Of a DNA stretch of 64,000 nt, positions 45,481 through 53,781 are shown in pieces. The notes under the pieces were generated by a model that ran no database searches, had not been told where the DNA came from, and saw only the letters and a program-made list of their open reading frames with translations. Numbering within the stretch: the stretch's first letter is position 1; every line of letters starts with the position of its first letter. Source of the stretch: Frigoribacterium faeni. Its GTDB lineage: Bacteria > Actinomycetota > Actinomycetes > Actinomycetales > Microbacteriaceae. Position numbers and translations under genes: made by a program. The stretch lies in assembly GCF_011761235.1 (NCBI RefSeq), contig NZ_JAAOYW010000002.1:1-64000 (forward strand), in the 5' to 3' direction.

Positions 45481-46193
45481 CGCGCGTGCTGGTCGTCGAC
45501 GACCAGTCGCTGATCCGCCAGGCCGTGGTCGACATCCTCGAGGCGACCGACGACCTCGAGGTGGTGGGCGAGGCGGTGACCGGTCGCGACGCGGTCACCC
45601 GCGCGGCGGAGCTGCGCCCGGACGTCGTCGTCATGGACATCCGCATGCCCGTGCTCGACGGCATCGGCGCCACGGCCGAGATCTGCGCCGACCCGGAGCT
45701 CGCCGACACGAAGGTGCTCGTCCTCACCACGTTCGAGGAGGACGAGAACGTCGTCGCCGCCCTGCGCGCCGGAGCGAGCGGCTTCATCGGCAAGGGCGCG
45801 GAGCCGGACGAGATCGTCCGCGCCGTCCAGTCCGTCCACGCCGGCGAGGCACTGCTGTCGCCGGCGGCCACCCGCGCGCTCATCGCGCGGTACGTGCTGC
45901 CGCCTCCTCGTGCTCTCGACCCCGTGTCGGGCGGGCCGGTCGAGGGCGGGGGAGGTGCGGGTCACCGGGCCGTGCCGCCGCGCCTCGCGCACCTCACCGA
46001 CCGTGAGCGAGAGGTGCTGCTGCTCGTGGCCCGCGGCCGCACCAACGCCGACATCGCGTCCGACCTCGTCATCTCGCCGCACACGGCGAAGACCCACGTC
46101 AACCGCGTCATGACCAAGCTCGACGCCCACGACCGGGCCCAGCTCGTCATCGTGGCGTACGAGACGGGGCTGGTGGCGCCCTCGGCGGAGTGA
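45477..46193 (+). CDS. Two-component response regulator, NarL/LuxR type
   Basis: 238 residues. Receiver domain with phospho-acceptor Asp54 (VVVMDIRMPVLDG), conserved LTTFEEDENV and Lys in GKGAEPDEI. C-terminal GerE/LuxR HTH (LTDREREVLLLVARGRTNAD). A ~25-residue Pro/Gly linker separates them. Cognate of the kinase in the overlapping upstream gene; likely target is the divergent ABC exporter. Confidence 0.93.
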   Translation: MTRVLVVDDQSLIRQAVVDILEATDDLEVVGEAVTGRDAVTRAAELRPDVVVMDIRMPVLDGIGATAEICADPELADTKVLVLTTFEEDENVVAALRAGASGFIGKGAEPDEIVRAVQSVHAGEALLSPAATRALIARYVLPPPRALDPVSGGPVEGGGGAGHRAVPPRLAHLTDREREVLLLVARGRTNADIASDLVISPHTAKTHVNRVMTKLDAHDRAQLVIVAYETGLVAPSAE

Positions 46194-46350
46194 GCGTGCC
46201 GGTCGAGCCGGCCCCCGCCTCCTCGGGTCTGTCGATCGGTCGGTTCCGGTGCCTCGGGGGCCTTCGAGGGACCGATTCTGACCACTCGACGACGCCTCCT
46301 CGGGTGTGCGTGCTGACCGGGGGAGGCCGACGGCGACCGGTGCGGGGTCG

Positions 46351-46827
46351 TCAGGGGCGCCTCCTGTGCTCACGCCGGGTGTGCCACGACGCGACGAGTG
46401 CGGTCGCGAGGGCGGTCACGATGCCGACGACGGCGACCTCGACCGCGTGTGGCAGGGGAGTGACGCCGTCGAAGGGGCTCGTCAGGGCGGAGTAGGGGCC
46501 CGTCACCAGCGTGGTCAGGAGGGCGACCGCGAGCAGCTCGCCGACCAGCGGCGGGAGGCGGCCGCGGATGAGGTGGTCCGGGAGGGCCGCCAGGGCGCCC
46601 AGCACGAAGCCGACGACGGCCAGCGCGAGGGCGACCGCGACCGCGGGCGACATCGCCTCGAGCAGGTCGAGGGGGCGCCGCCACCCCGGGGAGGGCGAGG
46701 TGGCGACGAGGCCGATCGCGAAGACGAAGGAGGCGAGGAGGACGAGTGCGGCAGCCCCGGCCGCGCTCGTCCAGGGCAGCACGGACAGCAGGGACCGGGG
46801 CCTCGCGGCGAGCGGGGAGGTCGTCAC
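46351..46827 (-). CDS. Small membrane protein, four transmembrane helices
   Basis: 158 residues from GTG 46827, which overlaps the stop of a possible 24-residue upstream ORF (GTGA). Four hydrophobic segments (AAGAAALVLLASFVFAIGLV, VAVALALAVVGFVLGALAAL, LLAVALLTTLVTGPYSA, VEVAVVGIVTALATALVASW), short loops and a basic C-terminus. No family recognised. Confidence 0.65.
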   Translation of the reverse strand: MTTSPLAARPRSLLSVLPWTSAAGAAALVLLASFVFAIGLVATSPSPGWRRPLDLLEAMSPAVAVALALAVVGFVLGALAALPDHLIRGRLPPLVGELLAVALLTTLVTGPYSALTSPFDGVTPLPHAVEVAVVGIVTALATALVASWHTRREHRRRP

Positions 46828-46898
46828 GCGCCGACGAGCCCGTCGTCAGGGCGCCCAGCGACTCGACCGTCGGCGCGGCCGGAATGAGGAATTGACAT
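46824..46898 (-). CDS. Possible 24-residue leader ORF coupled to the membrane protein gene
   Basis: ATG 46898 opens MSIPHSGRADGRVAGRPDDG and four more residues before a TGA overlapping the next GTG. A -10-like TAGGGT (46905-46910, minus strand) sits six bases before the ATG, so translation could be leaderless and then couple to the membrane protein, which lacks its own SD. Supported only by position and spacing. Confidence 0.35.
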   Translation of the reverse strand: MSIPHSGRADGRVAGRPDDGLVGA

Positions 46899-46957
46899 GC
46901 CGCCACCCTATGAGAGATCCGCCAGTGGCAGGGATGCCCTTCACCGGCACGGGGAAA

Positions 46958-47003
46958 GGCCCCGAACCGTTCTCCCTAGGGGAGGGAAGGACGGTTCGGG
47001 GCC
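46958..47003. terminator. Long hairpin downstream of the phosphatase gene
   Basis: 13-bp outer arms (GGCCCCGAACCGT / ACGGTTCGGGGCC) with an inner TCTCCCT/GAGGGAAG stem. It lies 69 bases past the phosphatase stop on the minus strand and probably terminates that transcript. Confidence 0.7.
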
Positions 47004-47071
47004 TCTCGACGGGGAAGGGCGCCGGGGCTCCGCTGGGGTGCGGTGCTCCGGCGCCCCTCGGGCGGCGCGGG

Positions 47072-49582
47072 CTAGGCGCGGCGGCGGCGGGCCCGCACGA
47101 CGAGCGCGAGCCCGGCGAGCAGCACCAGCAGGGCGCCCGCGGCGAGCGGGAGCGCCTCCGCGCCCGTGAAGGCCAGCGCTCCGCCCGGGCGGACGCCGTC
47201 ACCCGCGCCGGGGCCGGTCGCAGCCGGGCCGGTCGCGCCGGGGCCGGTCGCGCCCGGGTCGACCACGACCGGGTCGGAGATCGCCGTCAGCTCGAAGGTG
47301 CCCCACGTCTCGGCGCCCGTGGCGTCGGTCTGGCCGACGAGCGTGTGGGTGCCGGCGCCGAGGCCCTCGGGCAGGCGCAGCGTGACCACGCCGTCGTCGT
47401 CACTGGGGTCGTCGCCGAGGTAGACGGGCTCCGAGTGCACGAACCAGTCGAGCGCGGCGCCCGCGAGACGGCGCGGCACGGTCGCGGTGAGGGTGCCCTC
47501 GGCCTCGTCGACCGCGGTCACGACCAGCGTGTGGGTCGCCTCCGTCAGCTCCGACAGCGGCACGGCCGTGGGCTCGTCGTCGCCGGTGCCGGGCTGCTCG
47601 CCGCCGTCGCCCGGGTCGGTCGGCGTGGTGCCGGGGTCGGTCGGGTCCGTCGGCGGCGTGCCGGGCTCGGTCGGGTCGACCGGGGGCTCGGTCGGGTCGG
47701 CCGGCCGCGACAGGGTGACCTGGTCGACGACCGTCATGTCCGCGGTGCGGTACGTCGTCATCGCGATGGCGTCGTCGGACACCTCGACGTTCGTGAAGTT
47801 CGGCGTGTACTCCTGGTTCTGCACGGCGCTGAAGTCGAAGTCCTGCGACTGGATGTCGTAGTACTTGCTGCCGCTCGACGAGTTCGCCGTCACGTAGAGC
47901 ACCTCGTCGCCCTCGGGCGACACGGTGCCGTCGACCGGCTCGTCGGCGTGCACGGGAGTCGTGCCGCTCATCAGGTAGCTGCGCACGTACACGTGGTCGT
48001 GGCCCATCAGCACCAGGTCGACGTCGAGCTCGCTCATCACGGGCGGCAGCTCGGCACGACGGGTGACGATGTCGCCGTCGGTCGCGTGCGACGCGACGCT
48101 GTAGACCGAGTGGTGGAACGTCACGATGCGCCAGCGCGCCTCGTCGCCGTGCTCGGCGATGACCTCGCGCGCGAAGGCCGCGTGGCCGGCGTCGTCGCGG
48201 TCGTTCGAGTTGAACGAGATGTAGAGGGTGTCCTGGTAGATGAACCAGTAGTCGCCGCCGGCCCGGGCGGCGTCGGGCTTGCCCGCCGTCGCGCTGACGT
48301 TCGGCATGGCGAAGTGCTGCTCGTAGGCGAGGCTCGCCACGTCGTGGTTGCCGATGTTCGTCGCGAACGGCAGCGACTTCGTCTGCGGCGGCGCGAGGAA
48401 CCCGTCGTACTGCAGCTCGTTCGACGCCGTGTTGACCTGGTCGCCCGCGCTCAGCACGAAGCTCGTGTCGGGGAACGCGGTCGCGGCCGTGTCCATGGTC
48501 TCGACCCAGCCCGCGGTGTCGCGCGCGGTCTCGCCGGCGCCGATCTGCGCGTCGCCGATGAACAGGAACCCGTAGTCGCCCTCGGCCTGCGTCTCGAAGG
48601 TCCACGTCTCCGACCAGCCGTCGGTCTCGCTGCCCACACGGTAGCTGTACGACGTTCCGGGCACGAGGCCCGTCACCGTCGCGTGGTGCCAGTTCTGGCC
48701 GTCGGTGGCGACGCCCGTGGTGGAGGGGAACGAGGAGGCGGCGGCCGGGAAGGCGCCGTCCGTCACGTCCTCCGCGGGCGCGAGCTGCGCCTCCTCGGGG
48801 CTGGTCGAGTCGGAGTACCACGACACCGCACGCTGCGACTCGTCGGCCCCGACGTTCAGGAACACGTCGCTGATCGTGGCCTCGGCGCTCGCCGAGACGG
48901 GCGTGAGCGAGAGGAAGTCGAAGTAGATGTCAGAGCTGGTCGAGCGGTCCTGGTAGAGCGCCACCGAGACGGTGTTCTCGCCGGCGCGCAGCAGTGAGCT
49001 GTCGACCGAGAACGTCGAGCGGTCGGGGTCGCCGCCGCCGTCGCCCGCGTAGCCGACGTTGCCGGTGTGCTCGGCGACGCGCGCATCCTCGTAGCCGACG
49101 ACCTTCTCGCCGTTCACGTAGACGACGAGCGCGTCGTCGTGGACGACGTCGGCGGTGAGCGACTTCCAGCCCGCGATCTGGTCGGCGGTGAGGTCGACCG
49201 AGGTGCGGAAGAAGTAGGTCGGCACGTCGGTGCCGTCGGGCAGGTACTGCTGCAGCAGCGTGTCGACGGCGTAGCCGCCGCCCATGCCTGTGGCCTTGCC
49301 GCCCTTGGCGCCGAAGCTGCCCTCGGCCGTCCGCCACGACGAGTCGTCGTAGGAGGCGTCGGTCCAGCTGAGCGGGTCGGTGCTGCCGGCAGCCGGGTCG
49401 GCTCCGGTCTCGAGGTAGCTCCACGCCGTCGACTCGGTGGTCAGCAGCGGGACGGCGTCGTCGGCGGAGGCCGAGGTGACGGTGCTCGTGGCTCCGACGG
49501 CGGTGGCCGTCACGAGCAGGAGCGCGGCGGCGACGCGGGCGCGGTGGCCCGAGCGTCGGGGGGCCGTGGGGGTGGTGGTCAT
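47072..49582 (-). CDS. Secreted purple-acid-phosphatase-like phosphoesterase with LAXTG wall anchor
   Basis: 836 residues; the ATG has GAAGGA at correct spacing. Signal peptide (RVAAALLLVTATAVG) then an N-terminal domain of ~180 residues, a purple-acid-phosphatase N-terminal (Fn3-like) domain (ISDVFLNVGADES, YSYRVGSETDGWSETWTFET), and a calcineurin-like core. The metal motifs are FIGDAQIG, LSAGDQVN, NIGNHD and LMGHDHVYVRSY. After a Pro/Thr/Gly spacer and another small domain comes LAFTG (803-807), a TM helix and RARRRRA, i.e. a class E sortase-type anchor. It should release phosphate from organic phosphates outside the cell. Confidence 0.9.
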   Translation of the reverse strand: MTTTPTAPRRSGHRARVAAALLLVTATAVGATSTVTSASADDAVPLLTTESTAWSYLETGADPAAGSTDPLSWTDASYDDSSWRTAEGSFGAKGGKATGMGGGYAVDTLLQQYLPDGTDVPTYFFRTSVDLTADQIAGWKSLTADVVHDDALVVYVNGEKVVGYEDARVAEHTGNVGYAGDGGGDPDRSTFSVDSSLLRAGENTVSVALYQDRSTSSDIYFDFLSLTPVSASAEATISDVFLNVGADESQRAVSWYSDSTSPEEAQLAPAEDVTDGAFPAAASSFPSTTGVATDGQNWHHATVTGLVPGTSYSYRVGSETDGWSETWTFETQAEGDYGFLFIGDAQIGAGETARDTAGWVETMDTAATAFPDTSFVLSAGDQVNTASNELQYDGFLAPPQTKSLPFATNIGNHDVASLAYEQHFAMPNVSATAGKPDAARAGGDYWFIYQDTLYISFNSNDRDDAGHAAFAREVIAEHGDEARWRIVTFHHSVYSVASHATDGDIVTRRAELPPVMSELDVDLVLMGHDHVYVRSYLMSGTTPVHADEPVDGTVSPEGDEVLYVTANSSSGSKYYDIQSQDFDFSAVQNQEYTPNFTNVEVSDDAIAMTTYRTADMTVVDQVTLSRPADPTEPPVDPTEPGTPPTDPTDPGTTPTDPGDGGEQPGTGDDEPTAVPLSELTEATHTLVVTAVDEAEGTLTATVPRRLAGAALDWFVHSEPVYLGDDPSDDDGVVTLRLPEGLGAGTHTLVGQTDATGAETWGTFELTAISDPVVVDPGATGPGATGPAATGPGAGDGVRPGGALAFTGAEALPLAAGALLVLLAGLALVVRARRRRA

Positions 49583-49689
49583 GCCTGTCCTTCGTGATCG
49601 TGGAGGCACCTCCCCGCGTTCGGGGGTGGGCCTCGGCGATCAGACCAGGGAGATGTGGACGACAGGTGTAGCGGGGGTGACGGCTCGGT

Positions 49690-49825
49690 TCACCGGCGGG
49701 GGTAAACCGTCAGGAATGGCTCTTCCTGGGCGTCCCGACAGCCGTTCGCGTCGGTTCACCGGAGGTGAGGGGCCTGGATCCGACCCCAGGAGGCGGTGGG
49801 AGGTCGATCTGGGGACTCTCGAGGG
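49690..49825. repeat. Structured intergenic repeat, copy A (degenerate)
   Basis: Shares colinear blocks with 61255-61395: AACCGTCAG + AA + GGCTCTT, then CGGTTCACC, then GGTGAG.GGCC..GATC.GACC, then AGGTCGATC.GGGG.CTCTCG. The inner stem seen in copy B is decayed here. Confidence 0.65.
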
Positions 49826-49859
49826 GCGCGGCGAGAGGGGCGGCGAGGCCGGGCTGTGT

Positions 49860-49874
49860 TTTCCGGCGTGGAAA
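49860..49874. promoter_or_regulatory. Putative ROK operator upstream of pdxA
   Basis: Perfect palindrome TTTCC-GGCGT-GGAAA, 45 bases before the pdxA start. Related sequences lie in the ROK/alpha-galactosidase divergent region at 53625 and 53711. Confidence 0.5.
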
Positions 49875-49919
49875 GCATAGGCTGGCGGCGACTGCTGCTC
49901 CCGAACGGAAGAACCGACG

Positions 49920-50954
49920 ATGACGTCCACCTCACTCGACCAGCTCGACACCCTCGCCGCCCGCGCTGACCGCCCGCGCATCGCCCTCACGGCGGGCGAC
50001 CCGGCCGGCATCGGCCCCGAGCTCGTCGCCCGCCTGCTCACCGAGCTCGCCGCCGACGACGCGCACGACGTGGTCGTCTTCACGACCGCCGCCGAGCTCG
50101 ACCGCGGGTTCGCGCACGCCGGCGACGGCGCCGACCGCGCGGCCGTCGAGCAGGCCGGCCACATCGCCGTCGTCGACACCGGGCTCGACCTGACGGAGGT
50201 GCCGGTCGCCGCCGCCTCCGAGGCCGGCGGCCGCTGGGCGCTCGCCCACCTCGAGCGGGCGCTCGCCGCCCACGACCGGGGCGAGGTCGACGCGCTCGTG
50301 TTCGCGCCGCTCAACAAGTCGTCGCTGCACCTCGCGGGCATGACCGAGCAGGACGAGATGCGCTGGTTCGAGAACCGGCTCGACGTCGCCGGCACCGTGA
50401 CCGAGCTCAACGCGATGGCCGGGCTGTGGACCTCGCGCGTCACGTCGCACGTGGCGCACCGGGACGCGCCCGACCTCGTCACCGCGACCTCCGTGCTCGC
50501 GGCCACGCGCCTCCTGCACGACGCCCTCGTGGGCACCGGGGTCGCCGCTCCGCGCCTCGCGGTGTGCGCCCTCAACCCTCACGCCGGCGAGAACGGGTCG
50601 TTCGGCCGGGAGGAGATCGACGAGATCGCCCCCGGCGTCGCGCTCGCCCGCGAGGCGGGGATCGACGCGACGGGGCCGTTCCCGGCCGACACCCTGTTCC
50701 TCCGCGCCCGCGACGGCCAGTTCGACGGCGTGGTGACGATGTACCACGACCAGGGCCAGATCGCCATGAAGATGATCGGCTTCGAGGGCGGCGTCACCAT
50801 CGAGGGCGGCCTGCCGCTGCCCGTCTGCACCCCCGCCCACGGCACCGCGTTCGACCGCGTCGGCACCGGTACGGCGGCCCTCGCCTCGACGCGCAACGCG
50901 TACGACCTCGCACGCAGCCTGGCCGTCGCGGCCCACGCCCGGTCGCGTGGCTGA
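49920..50954 (+). CDS. 4-phospho-sugar-acid dehydrogenase, PdxA2-like
   Basis: 344 residues. PdxA family motifs: LTAGDPAGIGPELVAR, VFAPLNKSSLHLAGM, CALNPHAGENGSFGREE, TMYHDQGQI and PVCTPAHGTAFDRVG. The metal-binding His residues are within these. True PdxA makes B6 precursors, but the overlapping downstream DUF1537 kinase indicates PdxA2, which oxidises and decarboxylates D-threonate/erythronate 4-phosphate to dihydroxyacetone phosphate. Start follows a possible operator. Confidence 0.88.
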   Translation: MTSTSLDQLDTLAARADRPRIALTAGDPAGIGPELVARLLTELAADDAHDVVVFTTAAELDRGFAHAGDGADRAAVEQAGHIAVVDTGLDLTEVPVAAASEAGGRWALAHLERALAAHDRGEVDALVFAPLNKSSLHLAGMTEQDEMRWFENRLDVAGTVTELNAMAGLWTSRVTSHVAHRDAPDLVTATSVLAATRLLHDALVGTGVAAPRLAVCALNPHAGENGSFGREEIDEIAPGVALAREAGIDATGPFPADTLFLRARDGQFDGVVTMYHDQGQIAMKMIGFEGGVTIEGGLPLPVCTPAHGTAFDRVGTGTAALASTRNAYDLARSLAVAAHARSRG

Positions 50955-52443
50955 GCAGGTCGCGGCCGCGCGCGGGTCGGCTGACGGCCGAGGCGGCGGA
51001 GCGTCGGCCGACCCGGCTGACGACCCGGCCGCCGCCCCGACGGCGACTCGTCGGCCCGGCCGGGTCGTCGTCCTCGACGACGACCCCACCGGCACGCAGA
51101 CCGTCGCCGACCTGCCGATCATCACGCGGTGGGAGCCCGGCGACGTGCGCTGGGCGCTCGACCGGCCCGGGCCGGGCTTCGCGGTGCTCACGAACACCCG
51201 CAGCCTCGACCGTGCCGAGGCCCGGGCGCGGACGGCCGAGGTCGTCCGTGCGGTGCTGGCCGCGGCGGGCGACGAGGCCGCAGGCCTGCGCTTCGTCAGC
51301 CGGGGCGACTCGACCCTGCGCGGCCACCACGTCGACGAGGTCGAGGTGATCGTCGCCGAGCTGGCCGACGTCGCGCCCGTCGACGCCGTGGTCATGGTGC
51401 CCGCGTTCCCGTCGGCCGGCCGGACGACCGTCGACGGCGTGCACCTCGTCCGCGAGGGCGGCGAGGTCGTGCCCGCAGGGCGGTCGAGCTTCGCCGACGA
51501 CCCCACCTTCGGCTACTCGTCGTCGCACCTCGCCGACTGGCTCGAGGAGCGCTCTGACGGACGCGTCGCCGCGGCCGACGTCGTCCTGCTCGACCTCGGG
51601 CTCGTCCGCGGACCCGCCGCCGCCCTCGCGGCAGCCCTCGGCGCCGTGCGCGGCGGGCGCCACGTTGTCGTCGACGCCGAGACCGACGACGACCTCGCCC
51701 GGATCGTCGACGCCGCGACGCTCGCCGAGCAGACCGGTCGGCACCTGCTCTGGCGCATCGGCCCCGGCCTCGTGCGCCCGCTCGTGGGCCAGGGGGCACG
51801 GCCCGCGCTGACCGCCGACGAGCTCGCTGGCCACGTCGCCGCCGCCGACCCCGCGACGCGGCACGGCCTCGTCGTCGTCGGCTCGCACGTGCCGCTGACG
51901 ACCCGGCAGGTCGAGCACCTGCGCGGGCAGGCCGGGCCGTCGCTCGCCACGATCGTCGTCGACGTGCCGACGCTGCTGCAGGCCGACCGCCGCGACGCCG
52001 AGGTCGACCGCGTGGCGGCGGAGGCGGTCGCCGCCCTGGCCGACCGCGACGTGCTCGTGACGACGTCGCGGGTGCGCGTCGACGGGCACGACGGCGACGA
52101 CAGCCTCCGCATCGCCCGCGAGGTCTCGCGCGCCCTCGTCGACCTCACCCGCGACGTCGTGGCCCGTGCCCGGCCGTCGTTCGTCGTCGGCAAGGGCGGC
52201 ATCACGTCGAGCGACCTCGCGACCGAGGCCCTGGGGCTGCGCCGCGCGGTCGTGCTCGGCACGCTGCTGCCCGGCGCCGTCTCCGTCTGGCGGTCGGCCG
52301 ACGAGGAGGCGCGGGTCGCGCCCGGCGGGCAGCCTGCGTCGGCGACGCCCTACGCGGTGTTCCCGGGCAACGTCGGCACGGACGACTCGCTCGGCGCGGC
52401 GCTCTCGGCGTTCCGCGCGGCCGCCGTGAAGGCGACCGGGTAG
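50947..52443 (+). CDS. DUF1537 four-carbon acid sugar kinase (DtnK/OtnK-like)
   Basis: 498 residues, overlapping pdxA2 by 8 bases. The N-terminal substrate domain has VVLDDDPTGTQTVADLPI and FVSRGDSTLRGHHVDE; the C-terminal nucleotide domain has VVGKGGITSSDLATEALGL and PGNVGTDDSLGAAL. It phosphorylates D-threonate or related acids at C4, feeding the dehydrogenase before it. Its last 94 bases overlap the convergent ROK gene. Confidence 0.9.
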   Translation: MAEQVAAARGSADGRGGGASADPADDPAAAPTATRRPGRVVVLDDDPTGTQTVADLPIITRWEPGDVRWALDRPGPGFAVLTNTRSLDRAEARARTAEVVRAVLAAAGDEAAGLRFVSRGDSTLRGHHVDEVEVIVAELADVAPVDAVVMVPAFPSAGRTTVDGVHLVREGGEVVPAGRSSFADDPTFGYSSSHLADWLEERSDGRVAAADVVLLDLGLVRGPAAALAAALGAVRGGRHVVVDAETDDDLARIVDAATLAEQTGRHLLWRIGPGLVRPLVGQGARPALTADELAGHVAAADPATRHGLVVVGSHVPLTTRQVEHLRGQAGPSLATIVVDVPTLLQADRRDAEVDRVAAEAVAALADRDVLVTTSRVRVDGHDGDDSLRIAREVSRALVDLTRDVVARARPSFVVGKGGITSSDLATEALGLRRAVVLGTLLPGAVSVWRSADEEARVAPGGQPASATPYAVFPGNVGTDDSLGAALSAFRAAAVKATG

Positions 52444-53579
52444 CGGTCGAGCCAGGACTGCAGGGCGACCACCGCGCCTCCTCGGGCCCACTCGTCGAAG
52501 CTCATCGGCTGGATGGTCGTCGTCAGCGGGCGGGCCCACGCCGGGCGGTCGACGGCGATGCCGGCCTCGACGGCGTCGGGGGCGACGGAGGCCAGCCCGA
52601 TGCCCTCGCCCGACAGCTGCACGTTCTGGATGCCGGTCAGCGTCGACACGGCCGAGATGAGGCGGCCGAGGGCCTCGGCCGACTCGCGGACGACGCGGCT
52701 CGCCACGACGTCGCCGTCCGCGGCGAGCTGCAGCACCTCGTCGTAGCCGACCGGGCGGCCGAGGCCGAGCGAGACGGCGGAGCACATCGTCGGCGACGAG
52801 AGGTAGGCGATCGCGCAGCCGCGGTGCCCGTCGGGGCAGACCGGGCCGCTGCGGTCGATGACGTAGTGGCCGACGGTGGGGGTGTCCGGGTCCTCACGGC
52901 GCACGACCTGGTCGGCGATGACGAGCGAACAGCCGACGCCCACGCCCACCGTGACGAGCGCGAAGTCGCGCAGGCCCCGCGCCGTGCCGAACCAGTGCTG
53001 CGCCTGCGTCAGGGCGAGCACGTCGTTCTCGACCACGGTCGGCAGCCCGGTCGCCCGCTCGAGGTCGTCGCCGAGCGGGACGCCGTGCCAGTCGAGGGAG
53101 CGCGAGACGTCGACGACGCGGCCGTCGCTCGAGTGGCCGCCGAGGGCCACGCCGACCGCGACGACCCGGGGCTCGCGGGCCAGCAGGAGGCGGACGACGT
53201 CGGCGACCGCCTCGGTGACCGTCGCCGGGTCGGTCGCGTCGAGGGGCGCCTCCAGGCGCTCGGTCACCACGGCGCGGGCGGTCGTGACGACGCCGTGGAC
53301 CGCGTCGAGGGTGACCTTGACGCCGATGAACCGGAGGTCGGCCGAGACGTCGATCGGCCGGGTGATGCGGCCGTGCTGGGGGTCGGCGCGGTCCTCGCCC
53401 TCGATGAGGAGGCCGGTCTCGACGAGCGGCTTGGTCAGGCGGGTCAGGCTGGCGGGGGAGAGGTCGAGTCGCCGGGCCGTCTCGCTGCGCGACAGCGGGC
53501 CGTTCTTGACGACCTCGCGGGCCACGCTGCGGGCCGACTCGACGGCGATCGTGGACGGCGTCGTCTCGCGTGTCCCCAT
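52350..53579 (-). CDS. ROK family transcriptional regulator
   Basis: 409 residues with AGAGGAG before the ATG. N-terminal winged helix (LSRSETARRLDLSPASLTRLTKPLVETGLL) followed by the ROK sugar-kinase-like domain (AVGVALGGHSSDGRV, VENDVLALTQAQHWFG, VTVGVGVGCSLVI). The zinc motif reads CPDGHRGCAIAYLSS, with fewer Cys than the classic GCGxxGCxE. It lies between sugar genes and is divergent from the alpha-galactosidase, so it is the likely sugar-responsive repressor. Confidence 0.9.
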   Translation of the reverse strand: MGTRETTPSTIAVESARSVAREVVKNGPLSRSETARRLDLSPASLTRLTKPLVETGLLIEGEDRADPQHGRITRPIDVSADLRFIGVKVTLDAVHGVVTTARAVVTERLEAPLDATDPATVTEAVADVVRLLLAREPRVVAVGVALGGHSSDGRVVDVSRSLDWHGVPLGDDLERATGLPTVVENDVLALTQAQHWFGTARGLRDFALVTVGVGVGCSLVIADQVVRREDPDTPTVGHYVIDRSGPVCPDGHRGCAIAYLSSPTMCSAVSLGLGRPVGYDEVLQLAADGDVVASRVVRESAEALGRLISAVSTLTGIQNVQLSGEGIGLASVAPDAVEAGIAVDRPAWARPLTTTIQPMSFDEWARGGAVVALQSWLDRYPVAFTAAARNAESAAPSESSVPTLPGNTA

Positions 53580-53624
53580 GGTGGTGCTCCTCTGTGCAGA
53601 CCCGTCACGCTGGGACGGATGTCG

Positions 53625-53639
53625 TTTCCCTGCCGGTAA
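53625..53639. promoter_or_regulatory. Putative ROK operator near the ROK start
   Basis: TTTCC-CTGCC-GGTAA, an imperfect match to TTTCC-N5-GGAAA, 46 bases upstream of the ROK ATG. Confidence 0.4.
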
Positions 53640-53696
53640 CCATAGCGGCCCGGAGGTGCCGAGACTGCAGTGATCCGGACCGGTCGACACGGCGGG

Positions 53697-53726
53697 TTGA
53701 CGCCGAGTGTTTTCCGTAGCAATAAT
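53697..53726 (+). promoter_or_regulatory. Promoter of the alpha-galactosidase operon with overlapping operator-like site
   Basis: -35 TTGACG (53697-53702), 18-bp spacer, -10 AATAAT (53721-53726). TTTCC-GTAGC-AATAA (53711-53725) overlaps the spacer and -10, where a repressor would block RNA polymerase. GTGTTTTCCG here is identical to the sequence before pdxA. Confidence 0.55.
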
Positions 53727-53781
53727 GACCAACGCCGATCATCGTCGATCACCCGCTCGGGTCCGAGGCAAGGAAGCCACC

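Larger units (their letters stand above)
49583..49919. other. Divergent intergenic region with a structured repeat
   Basis: 337 bases between the phosphatase and pdxA starts. It holds the phosphatase ribosome site, one degenerate copy of a structured repeat (~49690-49825) and, near pdxA, a perfect TTTCC-N5-GGAAA palindrome (49860-49874). No coding sequence is visible. Confidence 0.7.

Noticed and set aside
46511-48997. 828-residue plus-strand open frame
   Set aside because: Antisense of the phosphatase gene, low-complexity, no motif or ribosome site.
49920-50954. Vitamin B6 biosynthetic PdxA
   Set aside because: Direct overlap with a DUF1537 kinase gene points to the sugar-acid catabolic PdxA2 role; no other B6 gene is nearby.
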